A stretch of DNA of 6,962 nt. Origin: Fimenecus sp036652055. Lineage in GTDB: Bacteria > Bacillota > Clostridia > Oscillospirales > Acutalibacteraceae. The stretch spans positions 1-6,962 of the forward strand of contig JAVVWP010000049.1 of NCBI GenBank assembly GCA_036652055.1, written 5' to 3'. The notes beneath the pieces are model-generated. The model ran no database searches. It saw nothing but the letters and a program-made list of their open reading frames with translations, and was not told the DNA's origin. This document shows positions 6,084 to 6,962 of the stretch, piece after piece. The translations under genes and the position numbers were made by a program. Within the stretch, counting starts at the first letter, position 1, and each line of letters opens with the position of its first letter.

Positions 6084-6821
6084 TTGAACAAAATCCTTGG
6101 TGTAAAAAAATCAGTTTATTATAATGAACAAAAAATATCTTACGAACTGGTAAGAAAAAATGTTAAGAACATTAATTTAAGAATACGAGCTGACGGGAGT
6201 GTTACGATATCAGCCAACAGGAATGTAAAGGAAATTGTAATAGAAGAATTTATTACAAAGAAAGCTGATTATATAATTGCAAATTTAGCTAAATTTCGCG
6301 AACTAAAACTATATGCTCCTACCCCTAAAGAATATGTGAGTGGAGAAAGCTTTTATTTGCTTGGCAAAAACCTTAGATTAAAGGTGCTTGAAGATCCAAA
6401 CGAAGATATTTATAGCGATGGGATATATCTTTATTTAAAGATAAAAGATAAAGATAACTTTGCAAGCAAAGAAAAGACGGTAACAAAATACTTTGACGAA
6501 CAATGCATGAAATGTTTTAAAGAAATATTAATTGAAATGTTATCTATCTTTTCTAAATATGGAGTGGAATTGCCTACATTGAAAATAAGAAATATGGAAA
6601 CAAGATGGGGTTCTTGTTTGCCCAAAAAAGGTGTTGTTACATTAAATAAGCGATTGATAGAAGCACCCCGAAATTGTATTGAATATGTGATATTACATGA
6701 GTATTGCCATTTCATTCATCCAAATCACTCAAAGCAGTTTTATGCTTTTGTTTCTATGCTTATGCCGGATTGGAAAGAACGAAAAAAAGTGTTGGAATTT
6801 ATTGAAAACCGAAGTTGTTAA
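6084..6821 (+). CDS. YgjP/DUF45-family (COG1451) zinc metallopeptidase
   Basis: From the TTG start this is a 245-aa cytosolic protein with no signal peptide. The family is recognised from the C-terminal half: TRWGSC (173-178), LNKRLIEAP (187-195), then HEYCH (205-209), H215 in HPNHS, and MPDWKER (227-233). The HExxHx5H arrangement supplies three zinc ligands (H205, H209, H215) with E206 as the general base, so the catalytic centre looks intact. The N-terminal half (about 10-125) is the beta-rich part usual for the family, with INLRIRADGSVTIS-like strands. The gene starts one base after the hsdR stop, so the two are almost certainly cotranslated. YgjP-like proteins recur beside hsdR in type I loci; their substrate is not established to my knowledge. 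A role in subunit turnover or control of restriction is speculation. An ATG at 6045 would add 13 residues but lacks a ribosome binding site. Confidence 0.92.
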   Translation: MNKILGVKKSVYYNEQKISYELVRKNVKNINLRIRADGSVTISANRNVKEIVIEEFITKKADYIIANLAKFRELKLYAPTPKEYVSGESFYLLGKNLRLKVLEDPNEDIYSDGIYLYLKIKDKDNFASKEKTVTKYFDEQCMKCFKEILIEMLSIFSKYGVELPTLKIRNMETRWGSCLPKKGVVTLNKRLIEAPRNCIEYVILHEYCHFIHPNHSKQFYAFVSMLMPDWKERKKVLEFIENRSC

Positions 6822-6839
6822 TTTTTAAGTTACTAGCAG

Positions 6840-6962
6840 CTAAAACTTCCCCATAATCTCCATATACTCAAAATCCGAAAGTTCACCGGCTTTGTTTTTC
6901 TCCATTAAATTAATAGCCTCCGCCACTTTTCCGTTCCATTCATCAACTGTCAGCTTGCCACG
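6840..6962 (-). CDS. 3' end of an unidentified gene, convergent with the hsd operon
   Basis: Read on the minus strand, the last 123 bases are open and encode 40 residues ending at TAG (plus-strand 6842-6840). The visible part starts RGKLTVDEWNGKVAEAI and ends SDFEYMEIMGKF. It looks like a real protein tail: helical, charged, with regular heptad-like Leu/Ile/Met/Ala spacing. I do not recognise the family and most of the gene is outside the window. Its stop lies 18 bases from the stop of the metallopeptidase gene, so the two converge with almost no space for a terminator. It marks the downstream border of the hsd operon. Confidence 0.6.
   Translation of the reverse strand, partial: RGKLTVDEWNGKVAEAINLMEKNKAGELSDFEYMEIMGKF

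Noticed and set aside
6824..6847. Possible bidirectional terminator between the converging genes (AAGTT ... AACTT)
   Set aside because: The stem is short, A+T-rich and bulged, and has no T-run on either strand.
1..6962. CRISPR array, tRNA or rRNA genes, insertion sequence ends
   Set aside because: No regularly spaced repeats, cloverleaf-like sequence, transposase motifs or long terminal inverted repeats were seen by eye on either strand.

Overview
The window is an A+T-rich stretch of bacterial DNA with strong AGGAGG-type ribosome binding sites and GTG and TTG starts beside ATG. This fits a low-GC Bacillota (Clostridia-like) genome, although no rRNA or housekeeping gene is present to fix the taxon. 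Everything that can be named belongs to a type I restriction-modification (hsd) locus read on the plus strand.

Layout: the first 60 bases carry the very end of a gene that reads like the C-terminus of HsdM (the N6-adenine methyltransferase subunit), apparently with a one-base frameshift. Bases 75-1306 hold two tightly coupled genes that are not standard hsd components. The first encodes a small double zinc-ribbon protein (146 aa). The second, overlapping it by ATGA, encodes a 264-aa protein with a helical N-terminus, a short Ser/Thr/Val-rich beta-like segment and a hydrophobic C-terminal tail. Next is a 273-base gap containing several short dyads and only doubtful small reading frames. Then come hsdS (1580-2857, specificity subunit with two recognisable target-recognition domains), a 135-base gap, hsdR (2993-6082, GTG start, nuclease plus helicase motor) and, with its ribosome binding site inside the end of hsdR, a YgjP-type (DUF45) zinc metallopeptidase (6084-6821, TTG start). 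The last 120 bases hold the 3' end of an unidentified gene on the opposite strand, converging on the operon.

How the genes work together: HsdM, HsdS and HsdR would form the methylating and restricting complex. HsdS reads a bipartite site, HsdM methylates adenines in it, and HsdR translocates DNA and cuts it when the site is unmodified. The metallopeptidase is a recurrent neighbour of hsdR, with no settled role that I can state. The zinc-ribbon/membrane-tail pair sits between hsdM and hsdS in the same orientation and close behind hsdM. That placement resembles other accessory defence cargo in hsd operons (the anticodon nuclease PrrC is the known precedent) and makes the pair the best candidate here for an undescribed system. 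Its proposed function as a membrane-acting back-up or abortive-infection module is inference only.
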